Of a stretch of 64,000 nt of DNA, positions 8,354 to 15,710 are shown one piece after another. Position numbers and translations under genes: made by a program. The notes under the pieces are model-generated. The model was not told where the DNA came from. It saw only the letters and a list, made by a program, of their open reading frames with translations, and made no database searches. The stretch is from Verrucomicrobiota bacterium (lineage in GTDB: Bacteria > Verrucomicrobiota > Verrucomicrobiia > CAIQCK01). Location of the stretch: positions 186,001 to 250,000 of the forward strand of contig JAPLTX010000047.1 of the NCBI GenBank assembly GCA_026397915.1. The letters run 5' to 3'. The first letter of the stretch is position 1; each line of letters starts with the position of its first letter.

Positions 8354-9541
8354 ATGCACTTGAATCGTCGTTACATTTTCAGTTCTGAGTCGGTGACCGA
8401 AGGTCATCCCGACAAGGTTTGTGATACGATCAGCGATTACGTTTTGGACGCCTGCCTCACGCAGGACCCGAAGAGCCGCGTTGCCTGCGAAACGCTGGCC
8501 AAGTCCAACCTCGTCGTCGTCGCCGGAGAAATCACCACGAAGGCGAACCTCGACTACGTCAAGATCGTCCGCGAGGCCGTCCGCGAGATCGGCTACACCA
8601 AGGACGTCAGCACCGTCTTCAATGACGAGGATTGTTTCGTCACCTGCGCGCTCATCAAACAAAGCCCCGACATTGCCCAGGGCGTGGACGACCGCGCCGC
8701 CGAAGGCAAGAAGACCGCCGAGCAGGGCGCGGGTGACCAGGGCCTCATGTTTGGCTACGCCTGCACCGAGACGGCGGAACTGATGCCGGCTCCGATCATG
8801 TTCGCTCACAACCTCGGCAAGGCCCTTCGCGAGGCGCGCCGCAGCGGCGCCATCAAGTGGCTCCGTCCCGACGGCAAGACCCAGGTTAGCGTCGAGTATG
8901 AAGGCCTGCGCCCCGTTCGTGTGGACACCGTCGTCATCTCCAACCAGCACGATGCCGCCGTCAAACACGCTGAGATCGAGAAGGTCATCATCGAGCAGAT
9001 CATCAAGAAGACCCTCCCGGCCAAGCTCCTCGACAAGAAGACCCGTTATCTCGTCAACCCCACCGGACGTTTCGTCGTCGGCGGTCCCGAAGGCGACAGT
9101 GGCCTCACGGGTCGCAAGATTATCGTGGACACCTACGGCGGCATGGGCCGTCACGGCGGCGGTGCGTTCTCCGGCAAGGACCCCAGCAAAGTGGATCGCT
9201 CGGCCGCCTACATGGGCCGCTACGTCGCCAAGAACATCGTCGCCGCGGGCCTCGCCGACCATTGCGAAATCCAGTTTGCCTATGCCATCGGCTACCCGGA
9301 GCCAGTCAGCGTCATGGTCCACACCTTCGGCACCGGCAAAGTCGCCGACGAGAAGATCGAGAAGGCGGTGCAAGAAGTCTTCAGCTTCAAGCCCGCCAAC
9401 ATCATCAAGCAGCTCAACCTGCTGCGCCCGATTTATCGCAAGACGACGAACTACGGCCACTTTGGCAAGATTGACGACCTCGACGCCCTCACTTGGGAGC
9501 GCACAGACAAGGCCGAGGCGCTCAAGAAAGCCGCGAAGTAG
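8354..9541 (+). CDS. metK: S-adenosylmethionine synthetase
   Basis: A 395-residue enzyme making S-adenosylmethionine from methionine and ATP. Family signatures are present: [17 protein letters not shown] at the N-terminus, [13 protein letters not shown] (methionine loop region) and [19 protein letters not shown] (phosphate loop). A Shine-Dalgarno (GAGAAGGATAA) precedes ATG 8354. Codons are markedly C-ending compared with the upstream LPS genes, as expected for a highly expressed gene. It is the last gene of the long operon; a strong terminator follows 24 bases after the stop. No SAM riboswitch fits in the 26-base gap before it. Confidence 0.97.
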   Translation: MHLNRRYIFSSESVTEGHPDKVCDTISDYVLDACLTQDPKSRVACETLAKSNLVVVAGEITTKANLDYVKIVREAVREIGYTKDVSTVFNDEDCFVTCALIKQSPDIAQGVDDRAAEGKKTAEQGAGDQGLMFGYACTETAELMPAPIMFAHNLGKALREARRSGAIKWLRPDGKTQVSVEYEGLRPVRVDTVVISNQHDAAVKHAEIEKVIIEQIIKKTLPAKLLDKKTRYLVNPTGRFVVGGPEGDSGLTGRKIIVDTYGGMGRHGGGAFSGKDPSKVDRSAAYMGRYVAKNIVAAGLADHCEIQFAYAIGYPEPVSVMVHTFGTGKVADEKIEKAVQEVFSFKPANIIKQLNLLRPIYRKTTNYGHFGKIDDLDALTWERTDKAEALKKAAK

Positions 9542-9564
9542 TCCCGGCGTCAGCCCTCATCCTG

Positions 9565-9597
9565 AAACGGCCGCGTTCGCAAGAGCGCGGCCGTTTT
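9565..9597 (+). terminator. Rho-independent terminator after metK
   Basis: A 9-bp perfect stem ACGGCCGCG / CGCGGCCGT (9567-9575 with 9586-9594), extended by A-T pairs, with a 10-base loop and followed by TTTTGCTTTG. It would end the operon that starts upstream of the window with pyrG. Confidence 0.85.
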
Positions 9598-9665
9598 GCT
9601 TTGTGTCGGGAGCGCGGAATTCGCAGCAGCTTGACTTGATGACCGCCATCTGGAGAATGGCGTCC

Positions 9666-10214
9666 ATGAACCTGAGGGAATGGCTGTTTGGTTCCAAGCA
9701 AAGCGCCGCGGACCGCGAACTGGTGGCTGAACTTCGCGGCAGGGCGGAAGAGGGCGAGGTCCACGCCCAGAATGATCTGGGCCGGGCATATTTCCTAGGC
9801 CTCTTTGGTTTGACGAAGGATGAGGTGGAGTCCGCAAAATGGTATCGCGAGGCTGCCGAGCGGGATGATGCCACGGCTCAATACAATCTGGGCTGGCGCT
9901 ACGCTGACGGACGGGGAGTGCCGATGGACAAGGCAGAAGCGGTGAAATGGTATCGTAAAGCAGCCGAGCAGAATTATCCCGAGGCTCAGGCCCATCTGGG
10001 CTACTGCTACTACACTGGCACAGGTGTGACAAAGGATTGGACGGAAGCATACAAATGGGAGGACCTTGCCAGGGCGCAGGGCCATCATGGTCTCAGCAAA
10101 ACAGTTATTGCCACACTGGAGAAGAAGATGGCTGCGGACCAGATTGCAAAGGGGAAGAAACTCTCCAACGATTTCAAGACCACGGTCATCGGACCGCGGA
10201 TCCAAAAGCATTAA
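9666..10214 (+). CDS. Sel1-like repeat protein
   Basis: A 182-residue soluble alpha-helical solenoid. After a short N-terminal region, three Sel1 repeats are visible, each ending in a pattern such as AKWYREAAERDDATAQYNLGWRYADGRGVP and AVKWYRKAAEQNYPEAQAHLGYCYYTGTGV. Such proteins usually scaffold protein complexes; no enzymatic residues are apparent and no signal peptide is seen. ATG 9666 has GGAG about 10 bases upstream; in-frame ATGs at 9639 and 9657 are possible alternatives. It stands alone between the metK terminator and the convergent tRNA-Gln/ispE unit, in the place where prs is found beside ispE in many proteobacteria. Confidence 0.85.
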   Translation: MNLREWLFGSKQSAADRELVAELRGRAEEGEVHAQNDLGRAYFLGLFGLTKDEVESAKWYREAAERDDATAQYNLGWRYADGRGVPMDKAEAVKWYRKAAEQNYPEAQAHLGYCYYTGTGVTKDWTEAYKWEDLARAQGHHGLSKTVIATLEKKMAADQIAKGKKLSNDFKTTVIGPRIQKH

Positions 10215-10236
10215 CGGGGAATTGAGCCAGCCGAAA

Positions 10237-10310
10237 TGGCTGCCCGGCATGGATTCGAACCATGAAAAACGGCTCCAAAGGCCGCTGTGTTACCATTACA
10301 CCACCGGGCA
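10237..10310 (-). tRNA. tRNA-Gln (anticodon TTG)
   Basis: On the minus strand the sequence folds as a full cloverleaf: acceptor TGCCCGG/CCGGGCA, D-arm TGGTGTAATGGTAACA, anticodon loop CTTTGGA (anticodon TTG, read as UUG), T-loop GGTTCGAATCC, discriminator G and an encoded CCA at the 3-prime end (10237-10239 on the plus strand). It begins 9 bases after the ispE stop and so is probably co-transcribed with ispE. Confidence 0.97.
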
Positions 10311-10319
10311 ACTAAAAGC

Positions 10320-11204
10320 TCAAAACGCCGCGGCGACCGTCATCCACATCTTGTCGCCGAACTCGGCGCGCGCCGCGGCCATCGCGCGTTCGGAACTGGC
10401 GCGGTTGGCCGCGACTCCAAACACCGTTGCGCCGCTGCCGCTCATCATCGAAGCGATGCAGCCATTGCGCGCGAGCGACTCCTTCAGCAGTTCCAGCATC
10501 GGAAACTTGCGCAGCGCGGGGCCTTCCAGCGTATTGACCATCGCGCGAGCCGCCGCCGGCAGGTCGCCTCCGGCCAGCGCATTGCGGATGACCTTAATGG
10601 CCCCGGCGCGGCCCGTCAAGAATGGCCTGACTTGCTCGTAAGCCCACTTCGTGGAGATGCCGAAACCGGGGTTGATAAGAACGAAATGGGCGGCGCGCAA
10701 GGTCCGAATCTCCGTTTCGCCCATCGGCTCCACCAGTTCGCCGCGGCCGTGGCAGAACGATGGTTTGGGGTCGAGGAAGAGGGCGCAATCGGAGCCGAGC
10801 ATGGCGGCGAGCGGCAGGAGTTGCTCGCGCGTAAGGTTGAGCTGCCAAAGCCGGTTCAGGCCGGCCAGCGCGACGGCGGCGTTGCCGCTGCCACCGCCCA
10901 TACCGGCGGCGATGGGCACGCGCTTGCGCAGCTTGATGTGCGCGCCGGCGGTGACGTTTGCGTGGCGGCGCAACAACACGGCGGCGCGGATGACCAGGTT
11001 GCCGGAGTCCGTGGGCAGGTCGGGGGCATCGCATTCCATCGTGACGCCGTGGCCGGCGTCGCGCTGCTCGAACTCCATTTCATCGCACACATCGAGCGGC
11101 ACCATGATGCTTTCCAACTCGTGGAAGCCATCGGGCCGCTTGCGGATGATATCGAGTCCGAAGTTGATTTTGCCGGGCGAACGCAGACGCAGAACAGTGG
11201 TCAT
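10320..11204 (-). CDS. ispE: 4-diphosphocytidyl-2-C-methyl-D-erythritol kinase
   Basis: A 294-residue GHMP kinase of the MEP isoprenoid pathway, phosphorylating the 2-hydroxyl of CDP-methylerythritol. The N-terminal substrate motif SPGKINFGLDIIRKRPDG(F)H, the ATP-binding glycine loop PIAAGMGGGSGNAA, and the C-terminal GHMP motif MMSGSGATVFGVA are all present. The start is ATG 11204, giving the usual N-terminus MTTVLRLRSPGKIN; the longer frame from 11273 has no family support. The gene is followed at 9 bases by tRNA-Gln on the same strand, a linkage also known from Pseudomonas (ispE-tRNA-Gln-prs), but prs is absent here. Confidence 0.96.
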   Translation of the reverse strand: MTTVLRLRSPGKINFGLDIIRKRPDGFHELESIMVPLDVCDEMEFEQRDAGHGVTMECDAPDLPTDSGNLVIRAAVLLRRHANVTAGAHIKLRKRVPIAAGMGGGSGNAAVALAGLNRLWQLNLTREQLLPLAAMLGSDCALFLDPKPSFCHGRGELVEPMGETEIRTLRAAHFVLINPGFGISTKWAYEQVRPFLTGRAGAIKVIRNALAGGDLPAAARAMVNTLEGPALRKFPMLELLKESLARNGCIASMMSGSGATVFGVAANRASSERAMAAARAEFGDKMWMTVAAAF

Positions 11205-11296
11205 TGCGGAATCGTTGTCGCGGAAACTGCGGCGGCAATCAAGTGCAAAGCGAGCGTGGACGCGGGCAACCAATCAGGGGTTGGAATCTGGCGGAA

Positions 11297-12112
11297 TTAC
11301 CGAAGCCGGCCGTCATCGAAGTAGCGTTTGTATTGTGTCAACTGGGCACGCTCCGTAGCGAGTCTATCAGTGAATTCGCCCGTCATCTCCGAGAGCACCG
11401 GATGGCCGGCGCTGCGCACGCGAATGAACCGCAACATATTGTCCAACGTGTCCAGCGTGGACAACCGCAGTTGAAACTCCTGCTTCCATGTGCCTGTATT
11501 GGAGTAGTTGGGCTGCCTCACGAACGCCGTGCCGGAGTTGATTTGGCGTTGTGTAACGGCTTCGTAGTAGAGCACTGGTGAACGGTTCTTGATGTTGAGG
11601 TCAATGTAATCCAACTCCAGAAGGGTCAGATTCGGATCGCGCAGGTGTTTATTCCAGAGCGCCATCCAGAAACGGATGGCTTGCACACGGTCGTTTCCGC
11701 GAAGGGAGCTTCTTATCTCAGAATACTTCGCTTGAGCCTGTGCGGGAAGTTCTCGCGCCCAATCTGCGGGTTGCAGTTGTCGTATGCCCCCGGGGGCGGC
11801 GGCCGGTTGAGGCGGCGCGGGTTTTGGCTCGGCAGAACCTGTCAATTGTTGAAGAGAACGGATTGCGGAGGACAAGAGGTCGGCGATGGGCGAGGAGGGG
11901 GCAACGGATGTGTCCGGTTGCGCTGCTGCGTAAGGGGTGTTTTGAGTGGTTGTCGGCAGGGCTTGTTGGTTCGCTTGCGTTTGGGATGGGGCTGTCGCGG
12001 CGAGTTCCGACAAGACTCGCTCGCTCTCCGGGCTAGTGGTGTTTAGTTTCTGGTATAAGGTGTATGCGCTTGGGATGGCAACCGCAAGCGCGAGCAAGTG
12101 CGTCAACCTCAT
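11297..12112 (-). CDS. Unknown membrane-anchored or secreted protein
   Basis: A 271-residue protein not recognised as a known family. Residues about 4-20 (LTHLLALAVAIPSAYTLY) form a hydrophobic anchor or signal. A low-complexity Ala/Pro/Gln/Thr linker covers about 25-120, with PEPKPAPPQPAAAPGG near its end. A folded C-terminal part (about 125-271) contains RFWMALWNKHLRDPNLTLLE and many aromatic and charged residues. ATG 12112 is chosen since it begins the hydrophobic segment. Its first 80 bases overlap the end of the upstream PEP-CTERM reading frame. It precedes ispE by 92 bases on the same strand. Confidence 0.75.
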   Translation of the reverse strand: MRLTHLLALAVAIPSAYTLYQKLNTTSPESERVLSELAATAPSQTQANQQALPTTTQNTPYAAAQPDTSVAPSSPIADLLSSAIRSLQQLTGSAEPKPAPPQPAAAPGGIRQLQPADWARELPAQAQAKYSEIRSSLRGNDRVQAIRFWMALWNKHLRDPNLTLLELDYIDLNIKNRSPVLYYEAVTQRQINSGTAFVRQPNYSNTGTWKQEFQLRLSTLDTLDNMLRFIRVRSAGHPVLSEMTGEFTDRLATERAQLTQYKRYFDDGRLR

Positions 12113-13724
12113 GGTTTGCACCCTCCATTTGTAGGCATGTCTGATGCTCCCGTCTTTTACCAAGGTTGCTTATGGCAAAGGTGTTGCGGGGAAGCAAGTG
12201 ATATTTGGCAGGCGAAAGGCGTCCGTAGCGCCTCCGCCGTCTCAGCCACAACGCGGCTGCGCCGGCCAGCGTCAGCGCCCCGGTGCCGGGTTCGGGCACG
12301 ATCTTAATCTCGCCCAGTGTGTAGAGCTTGCTGGTGTTCCATTCCATGTCGGCGGCCAGCGTGGGCAGGTTGGTTTGGGAGAAACTGCCGCTCAGGGAAC
12401 CGAAGTTGAACAGGTCGAAGGTGTCGCCGATGTTCCCGGTGTAGCCGTTGGTGAGCGTCAGCTTTAGCCCGCCGCCCGCTTTCAATAGGCCGCTGATGTC
12501 CAGAACGTCATTCGTGCCGGGGCCGGCGAGTTCCATGTCCAGCCAAGACGAATCCGCCAGTGTCAGGTCGCCGGTGATGTTGATGGTGCCGACGGAATGT
12601 CCGGGAGCAATGACGCCAAAATTTGTGGCGCTGCCAAAGATGCCACCGCTGCCGATGAGGCTGGAGTTGGTGGAGATGCTCAGGCCGCTGGCAAAGCTGT
12701 GGGTGCCGCCGAGCAGGTCGAGCGTGGCGGACTGGACGCCGTCGCCGACGGTGAACGCCACGCCGTTGGAAACGCTGCTGCCGCCGCTGCGCAGCAGGCC
12801 CGCGCTGAAGGTCATCACGCTGCTAGTGTTGTTGGTGACAACAGTTAATTGATCAACGATAATGGTGCCACGATTAAAGGTCAGGGCAGCATCGCGCACA
12901 AGCAACACCGCTGTTCCAACTGCATTTGTAACAAGAAGATTGCCGGCAGTTATGTTCACGACCGCTGAAGATTCAACTAGGATGGTTGAAGCATTAACAG
13001 TTCCGCCATCAATAACCGTTAGCTTGTTGTCGGGCGAGACGCTGCCTGAAAACATGAAGTTGAGGGTGAGAGGTCCCGTTATACCGAGCTGCGACCCGCT
13101 TCCGGCAACCAAGACAGAGTTGCTTGCCGAGTCGCCTCCAAAATCAAAGCCAATATACCCACCGGTAGCATAGACTGCCGCACCGTTCGTAATGACAAGG
13201 GAGTTACCGGGACCGAATAGACCGTGGCCAACAAATAGCCACCCATTATTGCTCCAAGTAGAGCCAGGATCGGTAACTATTACGGATGAAGCTCCCCCAA
13301 TACGACCGCCTGCGCTAAATACAGCACCGCCCTTGGCGATTGTCATTACATTGTTATAGCCGCCATCACAGATGGACAACGTATTACTGTTACTCCAAGT
13401 CGAACCCGCACCAGTTACCAAGACGGTGTTGTTACTATAGACTGGAGGATGCAAAAGACCATAACCCGGCCCAACGATACCATAGCCTGTCACGTTAAGA
13501 ACTCCACCATTGGTGATGATCAACGTGCTATAAGAACTATTGCTTCCGACGGTGTAATCCGTGGGGTAGCTAATCGCGATGCCATCAACGACACTCGTGG
13601 GACCGCTTTGGGCTAAAGTATAGGGCGCAGTCAAACACGCGAGCGCAACGCCGAGACAGAGCGCGGCGGTGCGGGTGAATCGCTGGGTGCGACGGATGAA
13701 TGCCTCCAATGGCATGAACGGCAT
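12033..13724 (-). CDS. PEP-CTERM-anchored protein with autotransporter-type repeats
   Basis: A 563-residue exported protein. A signal peptide (RFTRTAALCLGVALACL...TLAQ) is followed by a long stretch rich in Gly, Ser, Thr and Asn built of repeated beta-helix units of the pattern NxxVxxxGSTWSNxxxLxIGxxGxxNxVxIxxGG, as in autotransporter passenger repeats. A PEP-CTERM sorting signal, VPEPG, then a hydrophobic stretch and RRRRR, is at about residues 476-499. Such signals are processed by exosortase and usually end the protein. Here the frame continues for another 64 residues (12227 to 12036) into the next gene, which is odd. Start ATG 13724 or 13715; no clear Shine-Dalgarno. Confidence 0.8.
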   Translation of the reverse strand: MPFMPLEAFIRRTQRFTRTAALCLGVALACLTAPYTLAQSGPTSVVDGIAISYPTDYTVGSNSSYSTLIITNGGVLNVTGYGIVGPGYGLLHPPVYSNNTVLVTGAGSTWSNSNTLSICDGGYNNVMTIAKGGAVFSAGGRIGGASSVIVTDPGSTWSNNGWLFVGHGLFGPGNSLVITNGAAVYATGGYIGFDFGGDSASNSVLVAGSGSQLGITGPLTLNFMFSGSVSPDNKLTVIDGGTVNASTILVESSAVVNITAGNLLVTNAVGTAVLLVRDAALTFNRGTIIVDQLTVVTNNTSSVMTFSAGLLRSGGSSVSNGVAFTVGDGVQSATLDLLGGTHSFASGLSISTNSSLIGSGGIFGSATNFGVIAPGHSVGTINITGDLTLADSSWLDMELAGPGTNDVLDISGLLKAGGGLKLTLTNGYTGNIGDTFDLFNFGSLSGSFSQTNLPTLAADMEWNTSKLYTLGEIKIVPEPGTGALTLAGAAALWLRRRRRYGRLSPAKYHLLPRNTFAISNLGKRREHQTCLQMEGANHEVDALARACGCHPKRIHLIPETKHH

Positions 13725-13775
13725 TGTAGATGAATGCACGGGGATTGGAAGATGGAAGTTCAGCGGAGGAGTGCG

Positions 13776-13981
13776 GCCCGCTAAACACGCTGACGGACGC
13801 GAAAGGGCCGAGGCACCTGTAGCCGAAGGCTCTGGACTGCTGTAGGGACTACAGCGCTCGCGGCGCTTGGTTGCGGCGCGGTCGAGGGCGGAAAGCTGCG
13901 ATGCTCGCAGCAGTCCAGGGCCTTCGGCTTCACCGGAGTTCGTCTCCCGCTCTGTAAACGGGGTTCGCGTGTTTAGCGGGC
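13776..13981. repeat. 206-bp element bounded by 15-bp perfect inverted repeats (copy 1)
   Basis: The ends are GCCCGCTAAACACGC (13776-13790) and its exact reverse complement GCGTGTTTAGCGGGC (13967-13981). Inside is another imperfect hairpin pairing CTGGACTGCTG with CAGCAGTCCAG. A second element with the same ends but different contents lies at 15423-15623. There is no reading frame for a transposase inside; it looks like a short non-autonomous unit or a compound of REP-like palindromes. It fills the gap between the PEP-CTERM gene and the 233-residue gene. Confidence 0.8.
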
Positions 13982-14012
13982 ACGGGGTCATTGGGTTGGC
14001 GGCGCGGACGCG

Positions 14013-14714
14013 CTACGGCGCGACGGTGACGGTGACGATGTCGCTCCACTCGCCGACCGGCTCGCCTTTGTCCCAATAGCGCAGGCGGTATTGGCGCACC
14101 TCCGGCGTGCCGGCCACGAGCAGCGTGCGCGTGTCCAGATACGGCGAGAAGGTGTCGGTGGCCAGAAACTCCCACGGCCCGTTGCCGCGCTTGCTCTCGA
14201 CATAGACGCCGGTGTGGCCGTGCTTGACGAAGGCCAGCGCCACATTCTGGCAGGTGTCGCCCGCCTGCACCTCTGCGGTGACTTCCGGCACCGTGCCGAC
14301 AGCCGGGTCGGCGCCGACGATGCCGAGGTCCAGGCCGATGGTGTCGGTGTAACCGGGCGATGCCTTGATGAGCGCCACGAGGGCGAAGAGACGGGGCGTG
14401 AGCACGCCCGGCGGCACCGCCACGACACCCTCCGGCAGCGGGGGCAGGGTGAACACCGGCAGCGGCACGGCGGCGGAGCCTTCGCCGCTGGCGAGCAGGT
14501 CCGCTGCCTCCGTGGCCGCGAGGCCGAACGTGCGCACGGCCGGCAGCCATAGCTGGAGGACATAGACCAGATACTTGCAGGAGGCCACGCACGCGTCCAC
14601 GTGGGCCGACGGCAAGCCGAGGGGCGTTTCGTAGCCCGGCAACTTCGCGGAGAAGTTCAAGAGCCAGGTGATCTGACTGTCTATTCTAGCGGGATAATAC
14701 TTCTGTCTTTTCAT
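14013..14714 (-). CDS. Unknown conserved-looking protein of the MKRQKYYPxRIxxQ type
   Basis: A 233-residue protein without signal peptide or membrane segment. It begins MKRQKYYPARIDSQITWLL, then a helical region (to about 105), a proline-rich linker VFTLPPLPEGVVAVPPGVL, and a C-terminal beta domain ending YRLRYWDKGEPVGEWSDIVTVTVAP that resembles a fibronectin type III strand pattern. Proteins with this N-terminus recur in Verrucomicrobia and Planctomycetes as far as I recall, always of unknown function. ATG 14714 has AAAAGGATACCG just upstream; the longer frame to 15167 only reads through the repeats. It is flanked on both sides by repeat elements. Confidence 0.75.
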   Translation of the reverse strand: MKRQKYYPARIDSQITWLLNFSAKLPGYETPLGLPSAHVDACVASCKYLVYVLQLWLPAVRTFGLAATEAADLLASGEGSAAVPLPVFTLPPLPEGVVAVPPGVLTPRLFALVALIKASPGYTDTIGLDLGIVGADPAVGTVPEVTAEVQAGDTCQNVALAFVKHGHTGVYVESKRGNGPWEFLATDTFSPYLDTRTLLVAGTPEVRQYRLRYWDKGEPVGEWSDIVTVTVAP

Positions 14715-14835
14715 CGGTATCCTTTTGGTTGGTTGTGTTCTAGCTGCGAGAATCTCCGCGTCCGTCGGGAAGCGCCAGCCGCGGTCAAAGCGCACCACGC
14801 CGTCATCAAACCGAGGCAGCCAGGGGTTAGGCATG

Positions 14836-14907
14836 GGTGGAGCGCGACCTCCGGGCGCGCTGGCGGCTGGCAGAGGTGGAAATCGCGCCCGGAGGTCGCG
14901 ATCCACC
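14836..14907. repeat. 72-bp hairpin repeat of the GGTGGAGCGCGACCTCCGGG family (copy 1)
   Basis: The left arm GGTGGAGCGCGACCTCCGGG(CGCG) at 14836-14859 pairs with the right arm ending GGAGGTCGCGATCCACC at 14884-14907, 23 of 24 bases matching. A second copy of the same element with a different loop is at 62265-62336, 47 kb away. No coding function is seen. Confidence 0.85.
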
Positions 14908-14961
14908 ATTAACCAACGCCAAGAAAGGCAGTTGCGACGGCTTCTGGCGCACTTCCCCCGC

Positions 14962-15234
14962 GCCGCAACCCCCGTCCCCAACGGCGGAAGCACGGCGAGA
15001 AACGGCGGAGGAACGGAGATAAATGGCGGAGGAACGGCGCGGAATCGTTGGAGGCCGGTCCCCAACGCTGGAGGAACGGCGAGAAACCGTTGGAGACCGG
15101 TCTCCAATGGCGGAAGCACGGCGAGGAATCTCGGAGGAACGGCGAGGAACCATTGGAGACGCGTCACCTATGGCGGAAGCGCGGCGAGGGAAGATTGGGG
15201 ACCGGTCCCCAACGGCGGAGGGACGGCTCAGTGA
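14962..15234. repeat. 21-bp-period degenerate minisatellite, 13 units
   Basis: Thirteen consecutive 21-bp units fill 14962-15234 without gaps. Two unit types alternate irregularly: GGCGGAGGAACGGCGAGAAA-like and CGTTGGAGACCGGTCTCCAA-like, the latter containing palindromes such as TTGGAGACCGGTCTCCAA and TTGGGGACCGGTCCCCAA. Because 21 is a multiple of three and the units lack stop codons, several frames stay open through the array on both strands; I do not regard any as a gene. A second array with the same period but another sequence is at 30909-31097. Confidence 0.85.
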
Positions 15235-15259
15235 GACGCTTCGCCGTAGCTGAGCATCA

Positions 15260-15343
15260 GTTGATGCGCCGAAGTTGATGCGCCGAAGTTGATGCGCCGA
15301 AGTTGATGCGCCGAAGTTGATGCGCCGAAGTTGATGCGCCGAA
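15260..15343. repeat. 14-bp perfect tandem repeat, 6 copies
   Basis: Six identical head-to-tail copies of GTTGATGCGCCGAA occupy exactly 84 bases. They lie 26 bases after the 21-bp array. The 14-base unit breaks the reading frame at each copy, so it is not coding. Perfect identity suggests recent expansion by slippage or recombination. Confidence 0.95.
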
Positions 15344-15422
15344 ACCGACCCATTATTTTCTCGGACCCCATGACGGACGCATTTGAACCGAATATTTTGA
15401 GGAAACGCAAGCCTTTTTCCGT

Positions 15423-15623
15423 CCGCTAAACACGCTGACGACGCGGAGGGTTGGAGAGCGTTGTAGTGTCGGCCGTCCCGGCCGACAGCTTTGTTTCGCC
15501 CAAGCAGCGGCCGAGACGGCCGCCTCTACAAGACATTCGGGCGAGACGCCCGACTCTACAAACGCGGCAGCGGCCGAGACGGCCGCCTCTACAACCTTCT
15601 CGCGCGTCTCGCGTGTTTAGCGG
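15423..15623. repeat. 201-bp element bounded by 13-bp perfect inverted repeats (copy 2), filled with REP-like palindromes
   Basis: Ends CCGCTAAACACGC (15423-15435) and GCGTGTTTAGCGG (15611-15623) match those of the element at 13776-13981, and the left end shares CCGCTAAACACGCTGACG with it. The interior differs: it carries four palindromes of the type GGCCGAGACGGCC or GGGCGAGACGCCC, each joined to CTACAA or TTGTAG (about 15461-15486, 15505-15531, 15537-15562, 15570-15594). It ends 88 bases before the rfaE2 start. Confidence 0.85.
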
Positions 15624-15710
15624 GCAGAGATTTGTCGCGGTGGTGTTCCGCTTTTCGGTTCGCCAAAGTTTCTGGGGCGTGCTAGGGAAATACGTCGTCG
15701 TTTTTCCATC

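Larger units (their letters stand above)
14715..15710. other. 1-kb gene-free repeat zone
   Basis: No credible gene is present between the 233-residue gene and rfaE2. In order it holds a short spacer, the GGAGGTCGCG hairpin (14836), the 21-bp array (14962), the 14-bp array (15260), about 80 bases of unremarkable sequence (15344-15422), the second inverted-repeat-bounded element (15423) and a short leader before rfaE2. Open frames crossing it on either strand are products of the repeat period. Confidence 0.8.

Noticed and set aside
8249-9460. 403-codon minus-strand frame opposite metK
   Set aside because: metK is certain; the reverse frame follows from its C-ending codons.
14725-15234. 169-codon plus-strand frame through the hairpin and 21-bp array
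   Set aside because: Begins antisense to the 5-prime region of a real gene and then follows the repeat; no domain.
14962-15343. Possible CRISPR array
   Set aside because: Units abut with no spacers (21-bp and 14-bp tandem), units vary, and no cas gene is in the window.
13776-15623. Classical insertion sequence or composite transposon bounded by the two inverted-repeat elements
   Set aside because: No transposase or integrase frame is present, and each element has its own pair of ends about 200 bp apart.
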